Numbered from the stretch's first letter, positions 31,886 to 42,020 are shown. The stretch is DNA of 64,000 nucleotides from Orientallactaga sibirica (GCA_036365145.1 JAEOAD010002231.1:4319501-4383500), one strand, 5' to 3'. Program-made: numbers and translations. Notes: a model not told the origin generated them from the letters alone.

Positions 31886-31928
31886 GAAATACTTCCCAAT
31901 GAATTTGTATGTTAGAAACAGAAAGAGA

Positions 31929-32089
31929 AGCTGGACGTGGTGGTGCACACCTTTAATCCTAGCATTTGGGAGGCAGAGGTAGAAGGATCGCCATGAGTTC
32001 GAGGCCACCCTGAGATTACATAGTTAATTCCAGGTCAGCCTGGACCACAGTGAAACCCTGCCTCGAAAATCAAAAACAAAAACAAAAAC

Positions 32090-32147
<58 letters not shown>

Positions 32148-32172
32148 GAAGAAAGAAAGAAAGGAAGGAAGA
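31929..32172 (+). repeat. B1 SINE with GAAA microsatellite tail
   Basis: Tail (GAAA)n at 32,091-32,172 with a few GGAA units. The motif AACAGAAAGA both precedes and follows the body. Confidence 0.94.
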
Positions 32173-32180
32173 GGAAGAGA

Positions 32181-32568
32181 TGGCTGGAAAGATGGCTTAG
32201 CAGTTAAGAAGCTTGGCTGCAAAGCCAAAGGATCCAGGTTTGATTCCCCAGGACCCATATAAGCCAGATATACAGATATATAACACATGCATCTGGAGTT
32301 CATTAGCAGCAGCTAGAGGCCCTGGTGTACCCATTTTCTATCTGCCTTTCTCTCTCTCAAATAATCAATAAGAATAATTTTTTTTTCTTTTTGGTTTTTT
32401 GAGGTAGGGTCTCATCTGGCTCAGGCTAACCTGGAATTCACTATGTAGTCTCAGGGTGGCCTCGAACTCATGGCAATCCTCCTACCTCTGCTTCCCGAGT
32501 GCTGGGATTAAAGGCGTGCGCCACCATGCCTGGCAAGAATAAATTTTTAAAAATTAAAAAAGAAAACA
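32181..32568 (+). repeat. T-SINE split by an antisense B1
   Basis: Head and body 32,181-32,377; its A/T tail is broken by a minus B1 (32,378-32,534) and resumes as AAGAATAAATTTTTAAAAATT. AAGAATAA at 32,370-32,377 and 32,535-32,542 is the duplication. Confidence 0.88.
32378..32534 (-). repeat. B1 SINE nested in T-SINE tail
   Basis: Full antisense copy ending CCACCATGCCTGGC. Confidence 0.93.
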
Positions 32569-32574
32569 GAAAGA

Positions 32575-32652
32575 GAACTAGGATCATGGTAAAGAGGTAA
32601 AGCACTTGCTTACCATGTACAAGGCTTTGGGTTCCATCCCCAGCATGGTCAA
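32575..32652 (+). repeat. ID-like SINE
   Basis: GGTAAAGCACTTGCTTACCA, TACAAGGCTTTGGGTTCCAT, CCCCAGCAT: the clearest ID copy of the window. Confidence 0.75.
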
Positions 32653-32701
32653 AATTGAGGTTAAATAGAAACTGAAGAAAATATTTTAAGAATAGTGACA
32701 A

Positions 32702-32729
32702 ATACTACTACTACTACTAATAATAATAC
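32702..32729. repeat. (TAC)n/(TAA)n short repeat
   Basis: Five TAC units followed by AATAATAATA. Confidence 0.9.
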
Positions 32730-32751
32730 ATGCTAGTGTAAAATTTGGAAT

Positions 32752-32890
32752 TTAGAATATGCCAGGCCCTAAACATATTACCCATAAAAATCCTATTATT
32801 ATTATCATTACCTATTATTTCTTTCCTCATTGGCAGATAAAGCAAGGCTTAAAAAGTTTAAAGAAAATTCCCAAGAACATGCTTGTAATA
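32752..32890 (+). repeat. MIR (ancient mammalian SINE)
   Basis: TATGCCAGGCCCTAAACATA, ATTATTATTATCATTACC, CAGATAAAGCAAGGCTTAAA and TTCCCAAGAACATG follow the MIR order (convention as for the copy at 27,645). Confidence 0.7.
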
Positions 32891-32913
32891 AATGTACTAA
32901 AAATAAGACACAG

Positions 32914-33078
32914 TGGCTGGGCGTGGTGGCACACGCCTTTAATCCCAACACTGGGGAGGCAGAGGTAGGAGGACAGCCGTGACTTCCAGGCCACCCAGAG
33001 ACTACATAGTGAATTCCAGGTCAGCCTGGGCAGGAGTGAAACCCTACCTTGAAAAACAAAAAAATAAAAATAAAAATT
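32914..33078 (+). repeat. B1 SINE with target-site duplication
   Basis: AAGACACAG at 32,905-32,913 and 33,079-33,087 flanks the copy. It landed just beyond the MIR. Confidence 0.94.
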
Positions 33079-33087
33079 AAGACACAG

Positions 33088-34169
33088 GCTTATTGCCTAC
33101 TGAAAGTAAATCCTAGGCTGAGATAATCCAAGTGTAAAAAAAAATTCAGCATAAAATAAGATTGAGGGGTAAGGTTTAGAGAAAGAACTGCATATAAAGC
33201 TACTTGTATGTAAGAGTATTTTTCTTAGGCAGCTCATATTTCCAGTATTATCCTCAGGTCTTTTTGGTTATCTTGCCCTTGTCCATAAATGTGTACACCT
33301 CCTGCCTTACCCACCCATCATCTCCAAGAAGGGAAAAAATTTCAGAGTATGGCTATTATTTCACTAAAGCAAGAAAATTCTATCTTAACAAGTACATTCT
33401 CATTCTCATTCTCATGTAAAGGGCAGTAAAAGACTGAGTAGAGCCAGTGTCCTCAGCCACACTGTGAAGTCAGTAATCATTAGCAGAGGAGGGAAAGTAA
33501 AGAATATGCTTTATTCACAATTACCTAAGATTTTCCAGCATAAGGGGGAAAGAGGAAGTCTATTTTCAGTGACAATGACTGCTCTAAAAATATTAACATG
33601 CAAGGGGAAAATTTTCATTCTGAGAATTACTACTCAGCTGAGTTCTCCCTGCACAGAGATCTGAAATTCCCAGAGAGGAGAGGTAATCTAGGCGGAGGCG
33701 CTTGCCTAAGAACACAGCAGCTCTCGGAATCATGGGAGTTTAACTGAGGACACACTGCAGAGGATCGCTGGGCACCAGCTCAGCCTCTACAAAGTATCAA
33801 GTGGCAGAGTAGAGCTTTACATCCTCGAGTGTGGCGAAGGAGGGTAGAGATTACCCCGCTTCTGAGAAGACTCCTTAAGTGAACACATTTGTTCACTGTG
33901 GCTGAAATACCTGCTAAGAGTTATAGAAGGGTAAAAATGCCCAGTGTTTCCTTGTCTCTCTACCCAGCCTTCAGTTTCTTCTCTCCAGACCACCATCATT
34001 TTATCTGGCTTATAGTACAAGAAAAGGTATATATTAAAACCCATGCTATGAGACAAAAAAAAAAAAAAAACCATGCTAGTCTTCATCGTAGATGTTTTGG
34101 GGAAAATAATTCATTATTTTCCTACTTATATACCTGCATATAAATGAAAATGGTTTGATTAAAAACAAA
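33088..34169. other. Long stretch nearly free of young repeats
   Basis: Over 1 kb without a B1 or T-SINE. 33,665-33,740 (GAGGAGAGGTAATCTAGGCG, CTTGCCTAAGAACACAGCAG) faintly resembles MIR. Open frames reach 89 codons on the minus strand but are not recognisable proteins. Confidence 0.5.
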
Positions 34170-34400
34170 ATGGGCTGGAGAGATGGCTTAGCAGTTAAGG
34201 TGCTTGCCTGTGAATCCTAAGGACCCAGGTTCAATTCCTCAGTACCCATCTAAGCCAGGTGTACAAGGTGGTGCATGTGTATAGAGTTTGTTTGCAGTGG
34301 TTAGAGGCCCTGGGGAGCCCATTCTCTCTATCTGCCTCTTTTTCTGTCTCTCTCTCTCTCTCTCCCTCTCTCTCAAATAAATAAATAAAATGTTTTCTTT
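34170..34400 (+). repeat. T-SINE
   Basis: Complete copy with a strong (TC)n tract and AAATAAATAAA tail. Confidence 0.93.
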
Positions 34401-34640
34401 AAACTTACTTTATGGAGATAGATATTGAGGACACTCAAAACTCATCAAAGCAGAAAATCAAAAGCTGCTGAGAGCTCAACTGTAAAGGAGACTTATAACC
34501 AATAACCCCACTGAGAAGGACCCTCAGTGGAATGGGGGCAAAGGAGAAGGAGCATAAAGAATATAACTGAAGGGGAATATGACCAATGTGTAATATGTTC
34601 AAAAATTATAGCTCACAATAAAAATTTTAAAAATCCCTAA
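34401..34640 (+). mobile_element. LINE-1 3' UTR end
   Basis: GACACTCAAAACTCATCAAA, AGCTGCTGAGAGCTCAACTG, TGAGAAGGACCCTCAGTGGA, ATATGACCAATGTGTAATAT and AATAAAAATTTTAAAAA match the rodent L1 3' UTR as I know it. Only about 240 bp remain, from a different L1 3' UTR lineage than the 22.85-24.20 kb copy. Confidence 0.7.
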
Positions 34641-34784
34641 TTTCAACTCATTAGCAATTAAATGGCACTTAAAGCAAACTGGTTTTTATTAAGATCAATT
34701 TTAAAAACTATGATGAAAAAACAGTCAATGTCTTGCTGTCTTCCTGCATAATATAGTCTCAAAACTCATATAAAACCACATGGG

Positions 34785-35064
34785 GGGCTGGAGAGATGGC
34801 TTAGTGGTTAAACGCTTGCCTGTGGAGCCTAAGGACCCCAGTTCGAGGCTCGATTCTCCAGGACCCACGTCAGCCAGATGCACAAGGGGGTGCATGCATC
34901 TGGAGTTCGTTTGCAGTGGCTGGAGGCCCTGGCGCACCCATTCTCTCTCTCTCTCTCTCTCTCTCTCTACCTGCCTATTTCTGTATCTCCCTCTCTCTTG
35001 AATAAATAAATAAACAAAATAAAATATAAAAAATAAAAATAAAAAAAAATAAAAAATAAAAAAA
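34785..35064 (+). repeat. T-SINE, B-box-insertion subfamily, young
   Basis: CGCTTGCCTGTGGAGCCTAAG and GTTCGAGGCTCGATTCTCC. The exact 15-mer ATAAAACCACATGGG at 34,770-34,784 and 35,065-35,079 brackets it, so this is the best reference copy of the subfamily. Confidence 0.95.
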
Positions 35065-35250
35065 ATAAAACCACATGGGCTCTCCTCAAATTTATCATTT
35101 TATACCTTTGTTCTCTGTTAGTGCTCTGATGTAAAAATGTCATGAAACCTGGCTGCTTAGGCTCATGGCGAATGATAAAAATACTCTCAACCTAGTTCAT
35201 AACAAGACTTAGCCAAGTGGGCTCAAATAAGTTAAAAATGGAGGTGAGAG

Positions 35251-35452
35251 GGCTGGAGATATGGCTTAGCAGTTAAGGCACTTGCTTGTAAAGCCAAAGA
35301 CCCCAGGTTTGATTCCCCAGGACCCACATAAACCAGATGCACAAGGTGGTGCATGTGTCTGGAGTTTGCAGTGGCTGTAGGCCCTGCCATGCCCATTCTC
35401 TCCCCTGCCCTTCCTCTCAAATAAATAAAATAAAATAAATTATTATTTTTTT
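35251..35452 (+). repeat. T-SINE, first of two at one target
   Basis: Lies between AAAATGGAGGTGAGAG (35,235-35,250) and AAAATGGAGGTCAGAG (35,453-35,468). Confidence 0.93.
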
Positions 35453-35468
35453 AAAATGGAGGTCAGAG

Positions 35469-35674
35469 CTGGGCATGGTGGCACACTCCTTTACTCCCAG
35501 CACTTAGGAGGCAGAGGTAGTAGGATCACTGTGAGCTTACAGCCAGCTTGAGACTACATAGTGAATTCCAGGTCAGCCTGAGCTACAGTGAGACCCTACC
35601 TCAAAAGAACAGCAAAAAATAAAAACAAAAAAATAAAATAAAAGGCTTTTATTTTTTTAAAAAAAAAAAAAAAA
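35469..35674 (+). repeat. B1 SINE, second at the same target
   Basis: Followed by a third target copy AAAATGGAGATGAGAG (35,675-35,690). Confidence 0.93.
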
Positions 35675-35690
35675 AAAATGGAGATGAGAG

Positions 35691-36574
35691 CACTGTGATA
35701 AGGGACTACAGTGTGACTCTGTGCTAAGTTCTGTTTAACTGATTCTTCTTCAGAGAGAGATGGGGGAAAGTCATCTATCTGATGAAAACTCTCCAGACAA
35801 ATACTGCGAAAGACAAAGTCAGCACACTTCAGTGATCCTTTATCTGAAACTCTAGCCTGTGTCCTAAGCATACTTATGAGACTATTTGAGATTGTAACAA
35901 GTCGATGTTTAGAAGACAGGTTAACCATGAAGTTAGGAATGATCTTAGATTTGTGAATCAAGCAGCAACTGTCCTTATTGTCTTACCAGCAGCTCTGTCC
36001 CTCAAGGCTCCTCCTGGATCATGTCCTGTTGGCTACAGATAAGCCCATCTCCTGCTTCCAAGCATAGGAACCAACAGGAACAAGGGACATAGATAATCTT
36101 GGAAGGGTCTGCTGCTGAGGGTTTGCCAGCCTGGAAAAGATAAAATTTGAAAATCTTTAAGTTTACAAAAGGGATCAGGCACTAAGGTGTTATGATGAGT
36201 TTTTAGTTTCCAATGTCTGTAATTAGACGATTCCATTACAATGTTGACTCTTGAAAAATTAGTTAAAGGATCTTTCTCATCTTTCCAACATGAACTGAGG
36301 AGTGCTTTCATGACCCCACCACAGTTCCTAAAAACCCCAGAAGACCAGCCCAATTCTAAGCTATCAACATTTTGACATGGAGAACAGAGGAGGCTAAAAG
36401 GAACATGACAAGAAAACAAAGGAAGGGCTGCCTTGAAAGAGGAGGCCCATCAGGGGATTAAGGGGGATCAGAGGACCAAAAAAAGAAAAGAAAAGAAAAA
36501 AGAAGAAAAGGGCAGGAACATGATCAAATTACTGTATATTTATACATTAAAGTCCTCAATAGAAAAATCTTTTT
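35691..36574. other. Unassigned stretch
   Basis: Nearly 900 bases without recognised repeats except an A/G-rich patch at 36,478-36,512. A 128-codon minus frame (36,033-36,419) is the longest repeat-free frame in the window; it starts MFSCHVPFSLL, has no known motif and no visible splice or polyadenylation context, so I do not call a gene. Confidence 0.4.
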
Positions 36575-36740
36575 CAGCTGGGTGTGATGGTGGTGCACGC
36601 CTTTAATCCTAGCACTTGGGAGGCAGAGGTAGGAGGATTGACTTGAGTTTGAGTTTGAGGCCACCCTGATACTACATAGTGAATACCAAGGTCAGCCTGC
36701 CCTACAGTGAAACCTTATCTTGAAAAAAAAAAAAAAAAAA
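36575..36740 (+). repeat. B1 SINE
   Basis: Small duplications at GTGATGGTGGTGCACG and TTGAGTTTGAGTTTGAGG. Confidence 0.92.
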
Positions 36741-36808
36741 CTCAAAGCAGTGACAAATGCCCTAATAAAATTACCTAATAGGCATAGAGCACTTTGAACC
36801 ACCCAAGC

Positions 36809-37035
36809 AGGGCTGGACAGATGGCTTAGTGGTTAAAACACTTTCTTGTTAAGCCTAAGGATCCAGATTCGACTCTTCAGAATCCAGATGCACAAGCCAG
36901 ATGTGTAAGCCAGATGCACAAGGTGGCACGTGTGCACAAAGTGGCAGACACATCTGGAGTTCCTTTGCAGTGGCTAAGGCCCTGGTGTGCCAATCCTCTC
37001 TCTCTTGTCATAAATAAAAGAAAAATAAATAAACA
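36809..37035 (+). repeat. T-SINE with internal duplication
   Basis: The AGCCAGATGCACAAG segment is present about three times (36,885-36,925), and the GTGGCA segment twice. Confidence 0.88.
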
Positions 37036-37476
37036 CCCCAGCAGTTCTGGTCACCACATTTCTGCAATAATCAATTTTTCTTGGTGACTATTGGCTTATG
37101 TTATCCCATCTATTGAGCTCAAGCATTCCTAGCTTGGGCTCTAGAAGCACCAGAGTGTAAGGTCTAGAGGTTCTGATATGCTAGACAGAGGTGAAGCCTT
37201 ATTTCCCAGGTGCTTCTAGGTGAAGGCAGAACTGAGCACCATCAGTGGAAGCCCTTGTACCTGCTGACATGTAGCAAGCACTAAGCTAACTCATGAACAG
37301 TGAGTATTTCTTCAGCATTTACCATGTCAAGGGCAAATGCTAAGTGCTGTGGATAAGGAAAGCATTGTAACATGCGATCCCTGTGTTCAAAATTTTAGTG
37401 TAGCTGCGGATATTGGACATAGTTTTCAAAAGAAAATTAGGTAGGAAGCTACACAATTTAAAAACAATCCAAGTGG

Positions 37477-37835
37477 GCTGGCGAGATGGCTTAGTGGTTA
37501 AAGCACTTGCCTGTGAAGCCAAAGAACCCAGGTTTGCCAGGTGTGGTGGTGCACGCCTTTAATCCCAGCACTCGGGAGGCAGAGGTAGGAGGATTGCCAT
37601 GAGTTCCAGGCTACCCTGAGACTACATAGTGAATTCCAGGAGTCAGCCTCGGCTAGAGTGAGACCCTACCTCAAAAGAAAAAAAAAAAAAAAAGAACCCA
37701 GGTTTGATGATTCCCCATACCCATGTAAGGCAGATGCAAAAGGTGGTACATGCATCTGGAGTTCATTTGCAGTGGTTAAAGGCCCTGGCATGCCCATTCT
37801 CTCTCTATATATATATGCCTGACCCCCATCTCAAA

Positions 37836-37878
<43 letters not shown>

Positions 37879-37892
37879 AATATTTTAAAAAG
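37477..37892 (+). repeat. T-SINE split by a B1
   Basis: Head to 37,536, B1 at 37,537-37,690, remainder from 37,707. The 16-mer AAAGAACCCAGGTTTG at 37,521-37,536 and 37,691-37,706 is duplicated, cutting the B box. Tail is a long (AAAT)n at 37,831-37,880. Confidence 0.95.
37537..37690 (+). repeat. B1 SINE nested in T-SINE
   Basis: Complete copy bracketed by exact 16-mers; interrupts pol III box B of the host element. Confidence 0.95.
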
Positions 37893-37903
37893 TAATCAAG
37901 TGG

Positions 37904-38078
37904 CTGGGCGTGGTGGCGCACGCCTTTAATCCCAGCACTTGGGAGGCAGAGGTAGGAGGATTGCCGTGGGTTCAAGGCCACCCTGACACTACATAGTGAA
38001 TTCCAGGTTAGCCTGAGCTAGAGTGAGAGCCTACCTCGAAAAACCAAAAAAAAAAAAAAAAAAAAATAATAATAATAA
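37904..38078 (+). repeat. B1 SINE in same-target array
   Basis: Between TAATCAAGTGG at 37,893-37,903 and 38,079-38,089; tail ends (AAT)n. Confidence 0.94.
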
Positions 38079-38089
38079 TAATCAAGTGG

Positions 38090-38312
38090 GCTGGAGAGAT
38101 GGCTTAGCAGTTAAGGTGCTTGCCTGCAAAGCCAAAGGACCCAGGTTCGATTCCCCAGGACCCATGTAAGCCAGAATCACAAGGGGCACACACATCTGGA
38201 GTTCGTTTGCAGTGGCTGGAGGCCCTGGTGCACCCATTCTCTCTCTCTACCTGCCTATTTCTGTATCTCTCTCTGAAATAAATAAATAAAAATAAATTAT
38301 TTAAAAAATAAA
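38090..38312 (+). repeat. T-SINE in same-target array
   Basis: Between TAATCAAGTGG (38,079) and TAATCAAGT (38,313-38,321). Good A and B boxes (GGTTCGATTCC). Confidence 0.94.
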
Positions 38313-38735
38313 TAATCAAGTAAGATTGTGGTCAAAGATGCAGTGAGAACCTTGGGTGCTCCAGAAACTAGAGGTGATTATGTGATTATTAAAGGGTGAA
38401 AATCTGTGACAAGAGAGAAGGCCATGGAGTTCTAAGGGCAGGGTGTCGGCCAGGCAAAGATGTATGGCAAGGAAGTGTGCAGTAACTAAGTTAGAGGGGA
38501 AGGGCTTCTCTAAAAGAGCATTAAAGCAGTTTAGTTTCTTCCATTCCCAGTTTATTTTGCTGAGCATAATAGCTCCATAATATGTTCTACTATACTGTAA
38601 CATGGTTCATAACTTTTTCCCTTTTAAGGGTGGATGAGCACTGTGTGTGGCTCATATCGTCTACTCATCCATGGAAGACACTTGTGATGCTCCTTTTGGC
38701 TACTGTGAATAATGGTAGAGGGAACGTGAATATAG

Positions 38736-38843
38736 TTGGGCATGGTGACGTGAGTTCAAAGCCACCTTGAGACAACATAGTGAATTCCAGGTCAGCCTGG
38801 GCTAGGGCAAGACCCTACCTTGAAAAACCAAGAGAGAGAGAGG
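38736..38843 (+). repeat. B1 SINE, internally deleted
   Basis: GTTGGGCATGGTGACGTGAG joins the 5' end to the TTCAAAGCCACC part. GAACRTGARTATA flanks it, a mutated target duplication. Confidence 0.88.
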
Positions 38844-38999
38844 GAGAACATGAGTATACATCATTTTGTTGATGTTTTCCATTTTTTTTCTTGGGAGTGA
38901 AATTCCTAGAATTCCTGGTTGCGTAGTACTTCTATGCTTATCCTCTTGAGTAACTATTAAACTACTGTAACATGACTTTCACCATGTTGATTCTTTATT

Positions 39000-39216
39000 T
39001 TTATTTATTTGTTTTTAATTTTATTTTTTATTTGCAAGCAGAGAGAGAGAGAGAGAGGAGAGAGACAGAGAGAGAATGGGGATGCCAGGGCCTCTAGCCC
39101 CTGCAAATGAACTCCAGATGCATGTGCCTCTGGCTTACGCGGGTCCTGGGGAATCAAACCTGGGTCCTGTGGATTTTCAGGCAAGTGCCTTAACTGCTAA
39201 GCCATTTCTCCAGCCC
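39000..39216 (-). repeat. T-SINE
   Basis: Complete antisense copy; head AAGCCATTTCTCCAGCCC at right. Confidence 0.93.
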
Positions 39217-39461
39217 ATTTTTATTTATTTATTTGAGAGAGACAGAGAGAGGTAGAGAGAGAGAATGGGTGAGAGAGTCACACAGAGAGAGAGAGAGAGA
39301 GACAGAGAGAATGGGTGTGTCAGGGCCTCCAGCCACTACAAATGAGCTCCAGACACATGCGCCACCTTGTGCATCTGGCTTATGTGGATCCTAGGGAATT
39401 GAACCTGGATCCTTTGGCTTTGCAGGCAAATGCCTTAACCACTAAACCATCTCTCTAACCC
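39217..39461 (-). repeat. T-SINE
   Basis: Second antisense copy in tandem; the GA-rich tract is partly duplicated (GAATGGGT twice). Confidence 0.92.
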
Positions 39462-39562
39462 CATTTTAGACTCTTAAAAACAATGTATCACTGTTACAAC
39501 TTCACTATCCTGAACAACACTTGTTATTGCATATCTTTAATTGTATTCATCTAATGAGTAAG

Positions 39563-40767
39563 AACTGGTACATGACTCGGATATGATATGTAATCATAGG
39601 CAAGGCTTGGCTTACTGCTGCACCACATGCATAAAATGACAGAGTCTGAGCAAGACAGCAACAGAGGAAATGAAATGATCAAACAGGGAGGTGTATTAAT
39701 AAATAAATAGGCAAAATTTATAACATGGCAGATGCCAGAGAAAAAAAAGCATGACTCAATTCCAGCAATAAAGTTTTGAGTTTGTGTGGATGAATGATGG
39801 TATGAGTCAGATAAATACATCCTCTAGAAAGGAAGTTGAAATGAAAAGATAAATTCTTGACAATGCATTTGAGAAAATGTAGGTATTACAAATAAATATC
39901 ATTATGCAGGTAAATTTAGAATATTCTATCTACCTCTCCCTCTGTCTCTGGACTCCAAGAAGGTCATTATTATCTGATATATACTTGAAATTCCTAAGGC
40001 TAAGTCCAGCAACTGATAGACCAAACACTGAGGATAGCAGAGGAGTTTCTGACTTCTATTTTCTGTTTTAAAAGAGTAAGATAATACTTAAATAGTATCA
40101 GGACTTCAGCTGTAAGTCCCTGGTTGGTCTATTTCTTTGTATACTTCAGGATGATGGTGCCTTCCTTTTCAGACTGGCATAAGCAAGCTTAGTAGACGAC
40201 CTCTTCAAGGGCTGGCACAAGTTCAGGAGTCCTAGAAGGCTGACTGTCACTACAGTTTTCTGGTTGGCTGGGATTTGAGCTGGCAAACTGTTAAGGAGAC
40301 CCATGAATGTCCACTTTTCTCTGCCCCAAAGAGACCCTTAGTACAAAGGCTCCATGCTAACAAACACAGCAGCCCTGTGGTAGCAGTTTCTTGGTGGTCA
40401 ATAGTCCTGACTTTGTTCAGCTTTGGAAAGTCACTAATGTGATAATATTCAGGCATCAATGTAGTGATGACTTACAGGCTTGGGAACCTATTTGACAGTA
40501 AAGCTTAATGACACTATTTAGGATCCTGAGGTGACTGTTCTCAAGGAAAATGCAAAACACTGTCAGCCAGCTTATATATATGCTGTTTCCTTCTCACCTG
40601 GTATATTGAGACTTAAAAGAAAGCCCATCACTGCTGAAGGTGGAGGGGAGGGAGAGCCACGGAGAAGCACTCTCAAAACAGAAGCCCATGAGCACAGTGA
40701 AAAGTCTTCACTCCCACACATCTATAGTTTTATGCAATGGTATATAGAGACTTTCTCATATTATAAC
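39563..40767. other. Longest repeat-poor stretch
   Basis: About 1.2 kb without recognised SINEs or LINEs. Frames of 69-89 codons are open on both strands; none recognised. A candidate for a conservation check. Confidence 0.5.
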
Positions 40768-40770
40768 CTT

Positions 40771-40928
40771 TTTTTTTTTATTTTGGTTTTTTTGAGGTAG
40801 GGTCTCACTCTAGCATAGGCTGACCTGGAATTCACTCTGTATTTTCAGGGTGGCCTCAAACTCACGGCGATCCTTCTACGTCTATCTCCCAAGTGCTGGG
40901 ATTAAAGGTGTGTGCCACCACACCCGGC
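40771..40928 (-). repeat. B1 SINE with target-site duplication
   Basis: TTCTCATATTATAACCTT (40,753) and TTCTCATATATTAACCTT (40,929) flank the antisense copy. Confidence 0.94.
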
Positions 40929-41124
40929 TTCTCATATATTAACCTTTCTGAGGTTAATATAGTTTCTAGTCAGTTGATGTAGTACTTGACAATTTCTCCT
41001 ACATTAAAACCTACTCTGATTTGATCCTTATTAATTAATCATTAGTTTTTAAAAGAAAAAAGTATCTACTTTCTACAAGATTTTCTAGAAAGCACACTTT
41101 AAAAAATAACATAAAAAAGCTCAG

Positions 41125-41350
41125 GGGCTGCAGGGATGGCTTAGTGGTTAAAGCATTTGCCTACAAAGCCAAAGGACCCTGGTTCAATTCCCCAGGACCC
41201 ACATAAGCCAGATGCACATGGTGGCACATGTGTCTGGAGATTGTTTGCAGTGGCTGGAGGCCCTGGCACGCCCATTCTCTCTGTCTGTCTGTCTCTCTTT
41301 TTCCCTCTCTCTCTCTGTGACTCTCTTAAATAAATAAAAAACTTAAAAAT
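41125..41350 (+). repeat. T-SINE
   Basis: Complete; AAAAGCTCAGG before and after is the target duplication. Confidence 0.94.
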
Positions 41351-41396
41351 TTAAAAGCTCAGGTTTACTGAAAATATCCCACTATTTAATCTTTTT

Positions 41397-41505
41397 AAAA
41401 TATCTTTTTATTTATTTGAGAAATAGAGAGACAGAGAGAAATGGACAGAGAAAAAGAATGGGTGTGCAACTGCCTCCAGCCACTGCAAACAAACTCCAGA
41501 CACTA
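41397..41505 (-). repeat. T-SINE, tail half only
   Basis: GA-rich tract and body to CAAACTCCAGACAC; the tRNA head is missing, next to a second antisense copy. Confidence 0.88.
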
Positions 41506-41512
41506 ATATTTT

Positions 41513-41728
41513 CTTTTAAATTTTTATTTATTTATTTGAGAGAGAGACAGAAAAATAAAGAGGAAGAGAGAAAGAGGATGGGTGCAACAGGGCCTCTAGC
41601 CACTACAAACAAACTCCAGACACATGTGCCACCTTGTGCATCTGGCTTACATGGGTCCTGGGGAATTGAACCTGGGTTCTTTGGCTTTGCAGGCAAGTGC
41701 CTTAACTCTAAACCATCTCTCCAGGCCC
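41513..41728 (-). repeat. T-SINE
   Basis: Complete antisense copy ending AAACCATCTCTCCAGGCCCC. Confidence 0.93.
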
Positions 41729-42020
41729 CATTTAATTGTTGAAATACACAGCTTATTGGTAAGAGAGACTCTAAAGACCAAGCTTGGACCCAGCATGCCT
41801 CAGGGTCTTGACAGCCTTGGAAGAGACTCAACGCAGAAGACATTTCATTTTGGCAAAAGGCAATAATTTTCCATTTCAAATCCTGGTGAGGCAGTTTAGG
41901 ATGACTGGGCCTCTAATGTAAAAAGCAGGAATGTCCTTAAGTCTGCCCTTGAACCTTATAGTCTTCACTTTACCAGAGAGAAACAGAGAAGGATCTCTCT
42001 CTCTCTCTTTCTCTCTCTTT

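Larger units (their letters stand above)
37285..38530 (+). repeat. Ancient LINE2-like relic split by SINEs
   Basis: 37,285-37,464 (GCATTTACCATGTCAAGGGC, TGCTGTGGATAAGGAAAGC) and 38,322-38,530 (GGTGATTATGTGATTATTAA, GAGGGGAAGGGCTTCTCTAA) look like successive parts of the same old repeat as at 9,650. About 850 bases of SINEs lie between them. Family name uncertain. Confidence 0.45.
38545..39562 (-). mobile_element. Old L1 fragment, interrupted
   Basis: Pieces 38,545-38,735 (GGTTCATAACTTTTTCCC, GGCTACTGTGAATAATGGTA), 38,845-38,998 (GGAGTGAAATTCCTAGAATT) and 39,462-39,562 (GAACAACACTTGTTATTGCA) match, in order, the antisense 3' part of old mammalian L1. A B1 and two T-SINEs interrupt it. It has no open reading frame. 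Confidence 0.65.

Noticed and set aside
38090..38180. tRNA gene called from intact A and B boxes
   Set aside because: The boxes belong to the T-SINE head. No mature tRNA fold or anticodon arm is kept, and the body and tail show it is a SINE.
37465..38321. CRISPR-like array (short repeats separated by longer units)
   Set aside because: The repeats are target-site duplications around recognisable SINEs, spacers are 160-430 bases, and the genome is eukaryotic.
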